From: Heyndrickxia sp050281185
Lineage (GTDB): Bacteria; Bacillota; Bacilli; Bacillales; Bacillaceae_C
Length of the DNA: 64,000 nucleotides
NCBI RefSeq assembly: GCF_050281185.1
Contig: NZ_JBNNWS010000008.1
Span: forward strand, 62,001-126,000
Direction of reading: 5' to 3'
The first letter of the stretch is position 1. Each line of letters begins with the position of its first letter. The notes below the pieces were generated by a model. That model was not told the DNA's origin. It searched no databases and was given only the letters and a program-made list of their open reading frames with translations. Position numbers and translations under genes: made by a program. Shown here piece by piece: positions 25,735 through 34,662 of the stretch.

Positions 25735-26054
25735 TACCTCACCTCAATTCTTATATAATGACGTCTACTGGAAAATTTTCTTTATTTAAAATATATCAAA
25801 ATATTTCAAAAATACCAAGACAATTTATTTTCATTTATCAGCTTTTCGGAATTATAATATGTAAAAAAATAAAATGAATGAGAAATAGCCTTTTTTCATA
25901 AAACTTTTTGCTTTCCTATATTACAAAATTATTACAGTAATTATCTATTTTAATTGATTTTTATGAAGTAAAATAATATGCTTTACGTTAGATAGGTAGA
26001 AACAAAAGAAGTGAAAATTATCTGATTTTTAAATACATGAAAGCAGGGAATTTT
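25735..26054. other. Intergenic region, no feature recognised
   Basis: About 300 bp of AT-rich sequence between the divergent kinase and PBP genes. Promoters must lie here, but I see no convincing -35/-10 pair, hairpin or repeat. Confidence 0.5.
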
Positions 26055-28121
26055 ATGAAGCAGCAGTTACAGCGATTTCGCGAGGCTGTGAAGCGATTTT
26101 GGAAAAAAACACATATGAATCAAATTCTAATTTTAGTAGGGTCAGTTGCTCTATTGGGATTTTTAGCCTTTTTTGGATATTTTGCAGCAACAGCGAATGT
26201 TGAGTCCTTGAAAAAAGGCTTAGCACAATCAACAGTAATTTATGATAAAGACGGAGATGTAGCGAGCAAAATATCCGCCAACCGTACAGAAGGTGTTTCT
26301 ATTAAAAAAATGCCGGACAATTTAAAGAATGCGATTGTTGCTATTGAAGACCACCGATTTTACGATCATGGCGGATTTGACGTGAAAGGGATGACGAGTG
26401 CATTTTTTAAAAATATAGTTGCTGGCCGTATTACAGCTGGCGGTAGTACTATTACACAACAACTTACAAAAAATGCGTTATTATCACCTGAAAGAACATA
26501 TAAAAGAAAAGTGGAAGAATTATTTTTAGCAATTGAAATTGAAAAGAAATATAAAAAAGATGAAATTCTTGAAATGTACTTAAACCAAGTTTTCTTTGGA
26601 CATGGAGCTTGGGGAGTGCAAAAGGCATCACAGACCTATTTTGGGAAAGATGTAGAAGAAATTGATCTTAGTGAAGCTGCAACTTTAGCAGGGCTTGTAA
26701 ATGCTCCATCTGCACTTGATCCATATAATCATATGGAAAGGGCAATCAATCGTAGAAATGTAGTTCTAGGGGCTATGAAAAAATACGATATGATTACGGA
26801 TAAACAGTTTGAAGAGGCTAAAAAAGAAAAGTTAGTCCTTAGTAAGAAAGAGGGAGACACATTAAAAGGGAAGTATCCTTACTATGTTGATGCTGCTCTT
26901 GATGAAGCGATACATAAATATGGATTAACTCAAGATGAAATTATGACTCGAGGATACCGTATTTATACGGAGATGGATCAAAATATTCAAGCTGCTTTAG
27001 AAAGTGTATACAGCAATAACTATAATTTTCCACAAGGAAAAGGTGACCGAATCGTTCAAAGCGGCTCTGTGTTACTTGATCCAAAAACAGGCGGAGTACG
27101 AGGATTAGTTGGTGGAAGAGGTGACAAGGTATTTCGCGGCTTTAATCGTGCAACACAATTACAACGTTCTCCGGGATCGGTTATTAAACCGCTAGTAGTA
27201 TATACACCAGCATTGGAAGAAGGATATAAACCTGATTCCATGTTAAAAGATGAAAAAATGACTTTTGGAAATGGCTATTCACCTAATAATTATAATGGTC
27301 AATACAAAGGTGAAGTACCAATGTATAAAGCAGTAGAGGATTCTATTAATGTTCCGGCAGTCTGGCTATTAAATGAAATTGGTATTGACAAAGGAATGGA
27401 TGCATTGAACAGATTCGGCATCCCCTTAACAGATAATGATAGGAACTTAAGTATAGCTCTTGGCGGTCTTTCTAAAGGGGTCTCACCGCTTCAAATGGCA
27501 GAAGCATATTCAGCTTTTGCGAATGATGGGAAAAGAGAAGATGGGCATATAATAACAAAGATCGTTGGTCCAACTGGTAAAATCATTGCTGAACGAAAGC
27601 CTGCAGAAACGAAAGTAACAGATAAGAAAACAGTAGATGAAATGACATCTATGCTTTTAAATGTTATCGAATCCGGAACCGGGAAAGGTGTAAACGTCCC
27701 TGGGTACAATATTGCCGGTAAAACAGGATCAACTCAAGTACCGTTTAATAATGAGGGTACAGCAGATCAATGGTTTGTAGGCTACACTCCAAATCTCGTT
27801 GGTTCTGTTTGGATAGGTTATGACCACACAGACGCACAGCATTACTTGTCCGGACTAAGTTCCCAAGGAGTGGTTCCGATCTTTCAAACGATCATGCAAA
27901 ATACATTAAAATATACTGAACCAACCGATTTTGGAACCCAATCAATAAATACCCAAATTCAAAAGCAAGAAGAAAGAGACCACCCGTTTAAAACAAAAAT
28001 AAAAGATTTTAATGAAAACCTGAAAAAGGCAACAGAAAAACTAAAAGAACAAGTTGAAAAAGGAAAAGGAAAATGGAAGCAGCTTGAGGAAAAGTTAAAG
28101 GAAAAATTTAAGGGTCACTAA
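26055..28121 (+). CDS. Class A penicillin-binding protein (glycosyltransferase-transpeptidase)
   Basis: ATG 26055 (MKQQLQRFREAVKRF) or ATG 26037. A cytoplasmic basic stretch and one membrane anchor (ILILVGSVALLGFLAFFGYF) lead to a GT51 domain: VAIEDHRFYDHGGFD, GGSTITQQLTKN, and EMYLNQVFFGHGAWG. The transpeptidase domain has SPGSVIKP (SxxK), SINVP (SxN) and GKTGST. It ends in a Lys/Glu-rich tail. It polymerises and cross-links peptidoglycan outside the membrane. At about 688 residues it is close to B. subtilis PbpF (714), but I cannot say which class A paralogue it is. Confidence 0.92.
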   Translation: MKQQLQRFREAVKRFWKKTHMNQILILVGSVALLGFLAFFGYFAATANVESLKKGLAQSTVIYDKDGDVASKISANRTEGVSIKKMPDNLKNAIVAIEDHRFYDHGGFDVKGMTSAFFKNIVAGRITAGGSTITQQLTKNALLSPERTYKRKVEELFLAIEIEKKYKKDEILEMYLNQVFFGHGAWGVQKASQTYFGKDVEEIDLSEAATLAGLVNAPSALDPYNHMERAINRRNVVLGAMKKYDMITDKQFEEAKKEKLVLSKKEGDTLKGKYPYYVDAALDEAIHKYGLTQDEIMTRGYRIYTEMDQNIQAALESVYSNNYNFPQGKGDRIVQSGSVLLDPKTGGVRGLVGGRGDKVFRGFNRATQLQRSPGSVIKPLVVYTPALEEGYKPDSMLKDEKMTFGNGYSPNNYNGQYKGEVPMYKAVEDSINVPAVWLLNEIGIDKGMDALNRFGIPLTDNDRNLSIALGGLSKGVSPLQMAEAYSAFANDGKREDGHIITKIVGPTGKIIAERKPAETKVTDKKTVDEMTSMLLNVIESGTGKGVNVPGYNIAGKTGSTQVPFNNEGTADQWFVGYTPNLVGSVWIGYDHTDAQHYLSGLSSQGVVPIFQTIMQNTLKYTEPTDFGTQSINTQIQKQEERDHPFKTKIKDFNENLKKATEKLKEQVEKGKGKWKQLEEKLKEKFKGH

Positions 28122-28152
28122 AAAGTAAACAGTGCTGTATAACTTTTATTTC

Positions 28153-28183
28153 TAACCCCAAACCTCGGTTTGGGGCTTTTTTA
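28153..28183 (+). terminator. Rho-independent terminator after the PBP gene
   Basis: CCCCAAACC (28156-28164) pairs with GGTTTGGGG (28167-28175), then CTTTTTT. Confidence 0.9.
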
Positions 28184-28318
28184 TGTTTTTACTTATATAA
28201 TCCTTTAGGTTAGTCTAAAATCAGCCTCGAGACTGAAATAAAAACCAACATGAGACACTGCTCTCTATCAAAAAACAACTTTATAATATAGAAAAATCAA
28301 ACAAATCGAGGGAAAAAA

Positions 28319-29593
28319 ATGAAAAAATTCAAGGAAATATTTAAAAATCCTGTTTTTGTTAAGTTGTTTTTTGCGAATTTTACATCACAAATGGGCAGTG
28401 TAATCGGTATTACAGCATTTACCTTTTATTTACTAGATCGGTTTTCTGAGCAGCCAGCATATGCGTCGATAGCTGAGATGATGTATTCATTACCAACTTT
28501 AGCTGTATTCTTTCTTGTAGGTGTACTAGCTGATCGGATGGATAGACAAAAGATAGCCTATCATTGTGATACGATTAGTGCATGTTTATCGATAGTTTTA
28601 TTAAGTGCAATTTATGTTGGCTGGATGCCATTAATTTTTGCTGTGTTATTTCTTAGAAGTGCAATATCAAAATTCTTTTTCCCTGCAGAAAGTGGAATAT
28701 TGCAAGGTGTGTTGTCAAAAGATGATTATGCTACTTCAGCAGGTTTAAATCAAATGGTTTCAAGTTTGTTTATGTTATTTGGTGGTGCGTTAGGTATTCT
28801 TGCATACAAGTTAACAGGTGTTTACGGAGCCATTATCATCGACGCTATATCATTTATTGTAAGTGGACTTTTGATGAGAGCTTGTAAAATTCCTGAAGAA
28901 GTTCGTCTACCAAATGGAAAGCACAAATGGAAGGACCTGAATTTAGCTTTTGTTTTCAAAGATTTTAAAACTGGAGCATCCTATATCCTTAAAAGTAAGC
29001 TGCTATGCTCGTTAATTATTGGCTTCTTTGTTTTTGGCATAGTAAATGGCGGCTTTTCAGTTATGCCGATATTTATTTTAAAATATAAACTTACTCCACA
29101 AACATATGAGGAATATTCCGTCGTTTTAGGTGTTGTTTTCGGTAGTGGTGTATTAATTGGCAGTATCATTTCTTCAATTATTGTCCAAAAAATTAAGTTT
29201 CATCAAGCGATCATTGTCGGATTGCTAGTTACTGGATCTTTTGTCGTACTTTCAGGATATGCAAATAGTATATTCATATTTTTCTGCTTAACCTTTATGT
29301 CTGCACTTACATTACCATTGGTTAACATCTCAATTGGCGGGTGGATGCCAAGTATTGTTGATAAAAAATATATGGGGCGTGTACAAGGTTGGATCAGCCC
29401 CTTAATGATGCTTTCTCAGACATTAACCTTAGCTTTTATAAGTGCTTTCTTCCCAAAATGGTTAACAATAGAAGCACTGTTCTGTATCGTAGGTGGAGGA
29501 TTAATAATCGTGGCCTTATACTACATAATGGTCCTACCTAAGCTTGCGAAGCAGGAATCGAAAATGCTAGGAAAAACAACAGTTGCACAATAG
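28319..29593 (+). CDS. MFS transporter (drug-efflux-like)
   Basis: 424 residues with about 12 hydrophobic segments. NPVFVKLFFANFTSQMGSVIGITAFTFYLLD and GVLADRMDRQK (the MFS loop 2-3 motif GxLADRxxR) place it with macrolide-efflux-type MFS_3 proteins. The C-terminal half carries GRVQGWISPLMM. Substrate is unknown. It is a single gene with its own terminator. Confidence 0.88.
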   Translation: MKKFKEIFKNPVFVKLFFANFTSQMGSVIGITAFTFYLLDRFSEQPAYASIAEMMYSLPTLAVFFLVGVLADRMDRQKIAYHCDTISACLSIVLLSAIYVGWMPLIFAVLFLRSAISKFFFPAESGILQGVLSKDDYATSAGLNQMVSSLFMLFGGALGILAYKLTGVYGAIIIDAISFIVSGLLMRACKIPEEVRLPNGKHKWKDLNLAFVFKDFKTGASYILKSKLLCSLIIGFFVFGIVNGGFSVMPIFILKYKLTPQTYEEYSVVLGVVFGSGVLIGSIISSIIVQKIKFHQAIIVGLLVTGSFVVLSGYANSIFIFFCLTFMSALTLPLVNISIGGWMPSIVDKKYMGRVQGWISPLMMLSQTLTLAFISAFFPKWLTIEALFCIVGGGLIIVALYYIMVLPKLAKQESKMLGKTTVAQ

Positions 29594-29594
29594 G

Positions 29595-29621
29595 TGGTTC
29601 CTTTTTAGGAATCACTTTTTT
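29595..29621 (+). terminator. Rho-independent terminator after the MFS gene
   Basis: GTGGTTCC pairs imperfectly with GGAATCAC (one mismatch), followed by TTTTTTTA. Confidence 0.75.
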
Positions 29622-29626
29622 TATAT

Positions 29627-29700
29627 GTTAATAAAATCACTTGTATGGTATGCGTATAGATATTTCTTTTACTAATAAAACTAGCTGTTTAACAAAACCA
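29627..29700 (-). repeat. MITE-related repeat, internally deleted copy M3
   Basis: GTTAATAAAATCACTTGTATGG... through AATAAAACTAGCTG (29681-29687) then jumps straight to TTTAACAAAACC, the terminal-repeat end. The second arm of the palindrome is therefore deleted. It follows the MFS terminator by a few bases. Confidence 0.65.
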
Positions 29701-29820
29701 ATATTTAATAATATGTAAATAATGGAGCAAGAGGGGAATAATATGATAAGCATCAATTGTGAATTATAAATGTAGTTATGAGAAAATAAGAATGAAAGAA
29801 ATTGCATTGGAGTGATTTAC

Positions 29821-31194
29821 ATGGAATTTCGAATCGAAAAGGATACTTTAGGAGAAATAAGAGTACCAGCTGATAAATATTGGGGTGCCCAAACTCAGCG
29901 GAGTAAAGAAAATTTTAAAATTGGTACAGAAAAAATGCCAATTGAGATCATTAAAGCATTCGCACAATTAAAAAGGGCAGCAGCAGTTGCTAACCATGAA
30001 CTTGGTAAGCTATCCTCCACTAAGAAGGACGCAATCATTAGTGCTTGTAATGAGGTGTTAGAAGGAAAATATGATGACCATTTTCCACTTGTTGTTTGGC
30101 AAACGGGTAGTGGAACCCAATCAAATATGAATGTCAATGAGGTTTTAGCAAGGAGAGCGAATGAACTTTTAAATGGACATGAAAAGATACATCCAAATGA
30201 TGATATTAATATGTCACAAAGCTCCAATGATACCTTTCCAACTGCCATGCATGTGGCTGCGTTTACTGATGTTCAGGAAAAATTAATTCCGGCTTTACAA
30301 AAATTGAAAAACACATTTTTACAAAAAGAAAAAGAATTTATGGATATTATTAAAATAGGACGTACACATCTTCAGGATGCAACTCCGTTAACATTGGGTC
30401 AGGAAATTAGCGGCTGGCGTGCAATGCTAGAAAAAAGTGAAAAAATGCTCCAAGAAAGTGCTGATCACCTTTTAAACCTGGCAATTGGAGGTACGGCAGT
30501 TGGAACTGGAATTAATGCGGATCCAACGTTTGGGGATAAAGTGGCTAATCAGTTGCAAAGTCAAACAGGATTTCCTTTCCGCTCATCTGATAATAAATTT
30601 CATGCACTGACCAGCCATGATGAGATTGTTTATGTACATGGTGCATTAAAAGCATTAGCTGCTGATTTAATGAAGATTGCTAATGATGTAAGATGGCTGG
30701 CTAGCGGTCCAAGAAGCGGAATAGGGGAGATCAGTATCCCTGCAAATGAACCAGGCAGCTCTATTATGCCAGGGAAAGTTAACCCAACTCAAAGTGAAGC
30801 TCTAACAATGGTTGCGGCCCAAGTATTTGGGAATGATGCTACTATCGGATTTGCCGCAAGCCAGGGGAATTTCGAATTAAATGTCTTTAAACCAGTTATC
30901 ATTTACAATTTCCTTCAAACTGTCCGTTTATTGGCGAACAGTATGGTATCATTTAACGATAATTGTGCTATCGGAATCGAACCTGACAAAAAAATTATTG
31001 AGGAAAATGTAAATCGTTCGTTAATGCTTGTAACTGCACTAAATCCGCACATCGGATATGAAAAAGCTGCAGAGATAGCTAAGCTTGCTTTTAAAGAGGG
31101 AACAACTTTAAAGGAAGCTGCTATAAAAACAGGATATGTCACAGAAGAACAATACAAAGATTGGATCAACCCGAAAAAAATGGTGAATCTTTAA
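29821..31194 (+). CDS. fumC: Class II fumarate hydratase
   Basis: ATG 29821 (MEFRIEKDTLGEIRVPADKYWGAQTQRSKENF) has GGAGTGAT upstream and matches the family start. 457 residues. The signature GSSIMPGKVNPTQ (the flexible SS loop) is present, as are TGSGTQSNMNVNEV and SSNDTFPTAMHVAAF. It converts fumarate and malate in the TCA cycle in the cytoplasm without an iron-sulfur cluster. Upstream 29743-29769 holds an 8-codon ORF (MISINCEL) behind AAGAGGGGA that may be incidental. Confidence 0.96.
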   Translation: MEFRIEKDTLGEIRVPADKYWGAQTQRSKENFKIGTEKMPIEIIKAFAQLKRAAAVANHELGKLSSTKKDAIISACNEVLEGKYDDHFPLVVWQTGSGTQSNMNVNEVLARRANELLNGHEKIHPNDDINMSQSSNDTFPTAMHVAAFTDVQEKLIPALQKLKNTFLQKEKEFMDIIKIGRTHLQDATPLTLGQEISGWRAMLEKSEKMLQESADHLLNLAIGGTAVGTGINADPTFGDKVANQLQSQTGFPFRSSDNKFHALTSHDEIVYVHGALKALAADLMKIANDVRWLASGPRSGIGEISIPANEPGSSIMPGKVNPTQSEALTMVAAQVFGNDATIGFAASQGNFELNVFKPVIIYNFLQTVRLLANSMVSFNDNCAIGIEPDKKIIEENVNRSLMLVTALNPHIGYEKAAEIAKLAFKEGTTLKEAAIKTGYVTEEQYKDWINPKKMVNL

Positions 31195-31199
31195 TATGA

Positions 31200-31237
31200 C
31201 AAAGCCCATATCAATAATATTTTGATAGGGCTTTTTC
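31200..31237 (+). terminator. Rho-independent terminator of fumC
   Basis: AAAGCCC..ATCAA (31201-31214) pairs with TTGAT.GGGCTTT (31222-31233), followed by TTCTTTTT. Confidence 0.85.
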
Positions 31238-31249
31238 TTTTTGTAAAAT

Positions 31250-31278
31250 GAAGAGAGACACATATAGTGTCTCTCTTC
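31250..31278 (-). terminator. Hairpin downstream of the SASP gene
   Basis: GAAGAGAGACAC (31250-31261) and GTGTCTCTCTTC (31267-31278) form a perfect 12-bp stem with a 5-nt loop. Only a short CATTTTAC follows on the minus strand. Confidence 0.7.
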
Positions 31279-31311
31279 TATCCATTATATTTGGTTGATT
31301 GTTAATTACTT

Positions 31312-31518
31312 TTAATGTTGTGCGAAGCCGCCACCAAGCTGTTGTTCAGCCATATGAACTAGACGTTTTGTAATTTCTCCACCAACAGATCCGTTTGCGC
31401 GAGAAGTTGTGTCTGCTCCTAAGTTTACACCAAATTCTTGAGCAATTTCATATTTCATTTGATCGATTGCTTGTTGAGCTCCAGGAGCTACTAATTGATT
31501 TGAAGTGTTATTTGCCAT
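31312..31518 (-). CDS. Alpha/beta-type small acid-soluble spore protein
   Basis: 68 residues; MANNTSNQLVAPGAQQAIDQMKYEIAQEFGVNLGADTTSRANGSVGGEITKRLVHMAEQQLGG contains both SASP signatures, including the GPR protease site region (YEIAQEFGV) and the DNA-contact segment. These proteins coat spore DNA, protect it from UV and heat, and are degraded on germination. GAGGAGA lies 10 nt before ATG 31518. A sigma-G-like promoter and a structured leader lie upstream. Confidence 0.97.
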   Translation of the reverse strand: MANNTSNQLVAPGAQQAIDQMKYEIAQEFGVNLGADTTSRANGSVGGEITKRLVHMAEQQLGGGFAQH

Positions 31519-31547
31519 GATTCTGTCGTCTCCTCGTTGATTTTTTA

Positions 31548-31615
31548 TGGTTGGGTTAGCTGGGATTGCACCAGCGCACAGTTAAAACTGTGAACCATCT
31601 AACTGGAGTAACCCA
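31548..31615 (-). ncRNA. tRNA-like cloverleaf in the SASP leader (degenerate tRNA or structured 5' UTR)
   Basis: Read on the minus strand from 31615: acceptor TGGGTTA (31615-31609) pairs perfectly with TAACCCA (31558-31552). This is followed by A (31551) and CCA (31550-31548), a discriminator plus encoded CCA end. The T arm GCTGG-TGCAATC-CCAGC (31575-31559) abuts the acceptor strand directly, as in real tRNAs. The anticodon-like arm CACAG-TTTTAA-CTGTG spans 31592-31577, and a short D-like arm is CCA-GTTAGA-TGG. Total 68 nt. It lacks GG in the D loop and T at the Psi position, and the variable loop is 1 nt. It is not a normal translational tRNA. Confidence 0.6.
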
Positions 31616-31646
31616 TTGGTGAAATTAGTTGATGCTCTGTACTAAG

Positions 31647-31676
31647 TATTATGTTTTCTTTTTTATAGAATATGTA
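31647..31676 (-). promoter_or_regulatory. Sigma-G/F-like promoter for the SASP gene
   Basis: On the minus strand, TACATA (31676-31671) and CATAATA (31653-31647) are separated by 17 bp. They resemble the forespore consensus (GYATA / CATNHTA). Transcription would start near 31640, giving a leader of about 120 nt that contains the tRNA-like structure. Confidence 0.5.
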
Positions 31677-31786
31677 ATAAATATTGAAGGGAATTTTTTC
31701 CTCTGCTAAATGAAGTAGACTTGAATATATTTAGTTATTTTTCGCAAACTCATAGTAGCGTGTGAAAAAGAATTGATGGTGATAAT

Positions 31787-32029
31787 ATGGAGTGGTGTAC
31801 TTTATGCAATGGGATAAATGATGAGGTCTTATTATGTCCTGCATGTGATGGAATCATGCAGGATCAAGGAAGAATTTATGATTTTTATGAAAACTATAGT
31901 CCATATATGGATATTGACTTAGTTAAGCTTGAAGATGGTGATCCCAACAGTTCGAAAAAAAATGAGTGCGTACATTTATTTAAATGTTCTAGTTGTGGTG
32001 TGGATATTCAAAAAAAAATCCCTATATAA
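31787..32029 (+). CDS. Small zinc-ribbon-like protein (80 aa)
   Basis: The product has CxxC (WCTLCNG), a second CxxC (LLCPACDG) and a C-terminal CVHLFKCSSCG, enough for one or two zinc sites. The middle is acidic and aromatic (YDFYENYSPYMDIDLVKLEDGD). It begins behind TGATGGTGATAAT. I do not recognise the family; a nucleic-acid or protein-binding adaptor is possible. It ends against a bidirectional terminator. Confidence 0.72.
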   Translation: MEWCTLCNGINDEVLLCPACDGIMQDQGRIYDFYENYSPYMDIDLVKLEDGDPNSSKKNECVHLFKCSSCGVDIQKKIPI

Positions 32030-32030
32030 A

Positions 32031-32057
32031 AAAGCAATCGGATCATCCGATTGCTTT
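32031..32057. terminator. Bidirectional terminator
   Basis: AAAGCAATCGGAT and ATCCGATTGCTTT form a 27-bp near-perfect palindrome between convergent genes. Confidence 0.88.
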
Positions 32058-32063
32058 AAAATA

Positions 32064-33164
32064 TTAACCAATTCTTTCTTCAGACTCAGGATTAAAGAAA
32101 TGACCTTTATTCATATCAAAGGCAAGCTCAAGCTTGTCACCTGGTTTTACCTCAGAACGTGAATCCACTCGTGATACGAAATCTTGTCCTTCAAGTTGAG
32201 AATAAAGCATTGTTTCTGCACCAGTTAATTCAGAAACGTCGATTGTAGTAGTAAATTTTGTACCTGGAGAGGAGTTAATAAATAATGGTTCATCATGGAT
32301 ATCCTCTGGACGAATACCAAAAATTATATTTTTTCCTACCAAGCTTTGTTCACGAATTGTTTTCATTTTTCCATCAGGAATTGCGAATTTTAAATTTTCG
32401 TTGATAACAAAGTGTCCATCCTCAATTTTTCCTTTAAAGAAGTTCATCGCTGGTGATCCAATAAAACCTGCGACAAACACATTTTTAGGATGATCATAGA
32501 CTTCTTTAGGCGTTCCGACTTGCTGAATAACGCCATCCTTCATGACGACGATTCGTGTAGCCATTGTCATTGCTTCTGTTTGGTCGTGAGTAACATAAAT
32601 CGTAGTCGGTTGTAAACGTTGATGCAGCTTTGCGATCTCAGCACGCATTTGAACACGTAGTTTAGCATCTAGATTAGAAAGCGGCTCATCCATTAAGAAT
32701 ACTTTCGGATCCCGGACAATAGCACGTCCTAGTGCAACACGCTGTCTTTGTCCACCTGACAAGGCTTTCGGTTTACGTTTTAAATATTCTTCTAGTCCTA
32801 AAATTTTAGCAGCTTCCCTCACGCGTTTATCAATCTCTTGTTTAGGAACCTTTCTTAATTTAAGACCAAAGGCCATATTATCGTAAACAGTCATATGTGG
32901 ATATAGTGCATAGTTTTGAAAAACCATTGCAATATCCCGATCTTTTGGTGGAACATCATTTACTCTTTTTCCATCTATATAAAAGTCCCCTTTGGAGATT
33001 TCCTCCAATCCTGCAATCATCCGTAATGTAGTTGATTTACCGCATCCAGATGGACCAACAAATACGATGAATTCCTTGTCCTGAATATGTAGATTGAAAT
33101 CTGTTACAGCCGTTACTTTGTTGTCATAAATTTTATAAACATTTTCTAAAACTATCTCTGCCAT
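32064..33164 (-). CDS. msmX: Multi-sugar ABC importer ATPase (MsmX/UgpC type)
   Basis: ATG 33164 (MAEIVLENVYKIYD) follows GAAGGAGGCATTTTAT; the longer frame starts at 33182. 366 residues. Walker A GPSGCGKS, Q-loop VFQNYALYPHMTV, signature LSGGQRQR, Walker B VFLMDEPLSNLDAKLR and H-loop VTHDQTEAM are intact. A C-terminal MalK-type TOBE/regulatory domain follows (FGIRPEDIHDEP). In Bacillus one such ATPase energises several carbohydrate importers encoded elsewhere, which fits its solitary position here. Confidence 0.93.
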   Translation of the reverse strand: MAEIVLENVYKIYDNKVTAVTDFNLHIQDKEFIVFVGPSGCGKSTTLRMIAGLEEISKGDFYIDGKRVNDVPPKDRDIAMVFQNYALYPHMTVYDNMAFGLKLRKVPKQEIDKRVREAAKILGLEEYLKRKPKALSGGQRQRVALGRAIVRDPKVFLMDEPLSNLDAKLRVQMRAEIAKLHQRLQPTTIYVTHDQTEAMTMATRIVVMKDGVIQQVGTPKEVYDHPKNVFVAGFIGSPAMNFFKGKIEDGHFVINENLKFAIPDGKMKTIREQSLVGKNIIFGIRPEDIHDEPLFINSSPGTKFTTTIDVSELTGAETMLYSQLEGQDFVSRVDSRSEVKPGDKLELAFDMNKGHFFNPESEERIG

Positions 33165-33292
33165 ATAAAATGCCTCCTTCATGATCTCTTATTTAATATA
33201 ATAAAGAAAGCCCTTTCAAACGCCAATGGACAGCTTGCACAAAAAAATATACATAATTATTGTGCAATATGACCCCACAGGGATTTTTTAGA

Positions 33293-33497
33293 AGGTAATA
33301 AAGTATAAAATTTACTAAGTTATTAGGCATGAAAAGTGTCTGCTATGTCTAGCTCCAGCGCCTATCTGCTAGCGAATTTCTCCGTCTCCTCCCTACGATA
33401 AGTCAACATCAGCTCGTAAACTACCTCGCTGTGTTTCCTTTATCTCAGTCGAAGACTACGAAATCCGTACGCCGATGATCAAGGCGCTTCCGCTTTT
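33293..33497 (+). repeat. Structured intergenic repeat, copy C (with 5' extension)
   Basis: The extension GGTAATAAAGTATAAAATTT starts near 33295 and the core GTCTAGCTCCAGCGCC at 33347. The core ends CAAGGCGCTTCCGCTTTT. Its tip differs from other copies (CAGCTCGTAAACTACCTCGCTG) but keeps pairing. Copy D follows 6 bp later; together they fill the gap from 33165 to 33649. Confidence 0.87.
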
Positions 33498-33503
33498 CGT
33501 AGT

Positions 33504-33649
33504 GTCTAGCTCCAGCGCCTATCGGCTAGCGGATTTCTCCGTCTTCTCCCTACGATAAGTCAACATCGACTCGTCCCTCGTCGTGTCTCCTTTATCTCAG
33601 TCGAAGACTACAAAATCCGTACGCCAGACCTGCGGCGCTTGCGCTTTTC
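33504..33649 (+). repeat. Structured intergenic repeat, copy D
   Basis: The core begins GTCTAGCTCCAGCGCC at 33504 in tandem with copy C and ends GCGGCGCTTGCGCTTTTC. The repeat ends exactly at the stop codon (33652-33650) of the minus-strand regulator gene. Confidence 0.87.
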
Positions 33650-34558
33650 TTATAAATTATATTCAAAATCTAAACAAGCAAGATAAACAATAACAGAAAC
33701 AGGAAAGGATTTTAAATCATATCCTGTTTTTTCAACAAACTTATCAATGCGATATTGAAGACTATTTCGATGTAGGAAAAGTTGTTTTGCCGTTAAACTT
33801 GCATTTGAATGATTCTCTAAATAAAGCTTTATCGTTCTTCTAAGCTCAACATCTTCTTTAAAAACATCATAAATAGAGGAGAAAAATGGATATCGAGTAC
33901 CCGATGGAATATTTTTCAAAAGATATAAAGGAAAAACATTGGAAAGTGAAAAAATTCGATCCTTTGCCATTTCCTTTAGAGCAAATCGGAAAAGCGTTTG
34001 TTCTAGTTGAAATAAAGAATTTAGTTCATTTTCTAAAGTATTAAACATACCGATATAAAAATGAATTTTACAATAAAAGTCACTTTCTAATGCATGAATG
34101 GATGTATTTAGCTCATCTATTGATAGAATATAATCCTGTCTTTTCTCAACAATAATCCCTTCACTTGCCGATAAAAAAACAAGAACAACTTCATTTGGAA
34201 ACAGGGCTTTTATCGCTTCTTGCCAATCTTCGTGTTCAAACTCCTCTTTAATTTGTGATAAAGTAAACTGTATCAAGCGATAATCTACATTTATTTGATT
34301 AGAAGGGAATGTAGAATTCTCTTCAAAAAGGTAGTCATACCATTTTTGAGATTGAATGGATGTATTAAGTAATTGTTTGTCCTGATAAATAGGAAATAAA
34401 GCTTTTAATAATTCTATTTCAGGATTACTTAAATCAGATGTAGGGATGCCAATGTATTTTTCTTCATCATCTAAATAAAACCATATCATTTGGGAAAGTT
34501 TTGTTGGGATTGATTTTATTTCTGCATTTGGATAGCGATTTTTTAGTTTTTTTAGCAT
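33650..34558 (-). CDS. PucR-family transcriptional regulator
   Basis: 302 residues. The C-terminus TIKLYLENHSNASLTAKQLFLHRNSLQYRIDKFVEKTGYDL is the PucR C-terminal helix-turn-helix (HTH_30). Residues 100-230 resemble the middle GGDEF-like/CdaR domain of the family, and the N-terminal 90 residues are unassigned. It starts at ATG 34558, though the ribosome site is weak (AAAAAGGACTAAAATTT). Targets are not evident. The stop codon abuts repeat copy D. Confidence 0.83.
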   Translation of the reverse strand: MLKKLKNRYPNAEIKSIPTKLSQMIWFYLDDEEKYIGIPTSDLSNPEIELLKALFPIYQDKQLLNTSIQSQKWYDYLFEENSTFPSNQINVDYRLIQFTLSQIKEEFEHEDWQEAIKALFPNEVVLVFLSASEGIIVEKRQDYILSIDELNTSIHALESDFYCKIHFYIGMFNTLENELNSLFQLEQTLFRFALKEMAKDRIFSLSNVFPLYLLKNIPSGTRYPFFSSIYDVFKEDVELRRTIKLYLENHSNASLTAKQLFLHRNSLQYRIDKFVEKTGYDLKSFPVSVIVYLACLDFEYNL

Positions 34559-34623
34559 AAATTTTAGTCCTTTTTCAGTTTATTTCATTTTATAAAAATT
34601 CCCGAATTCTTACAAGAATACAA

Positions 34624-34654
34624 AAACAACACCCCAATATTAAAGAGGTGTTGT
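34624..34654. terminator. Hairpin between two minus-strand genes
   Basis: ACAACACC (34625-34632) pairs with GGTGTTGT (34646-34653), with A/T-rich flanks on both sides. Confidence 0.75.
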
Positions 34655-34662
34655 TTAGGAAA

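Noticed and set aside
29743..29769. Leader peptide MISINCEL upstream of fumC
   Set aside because: The ribosome site is good, but no attenuator-like hairpins follow and eight codons give no specific signal.
31541..31615. Functional tRNA gene on either strand
   Set aside because: The minus strand is clearly tRNA-like but lacks D-loop GG, the T-loop TTC start and a variable loop. The plus strand lacks a T arm. It is reported as tRNA-like only.
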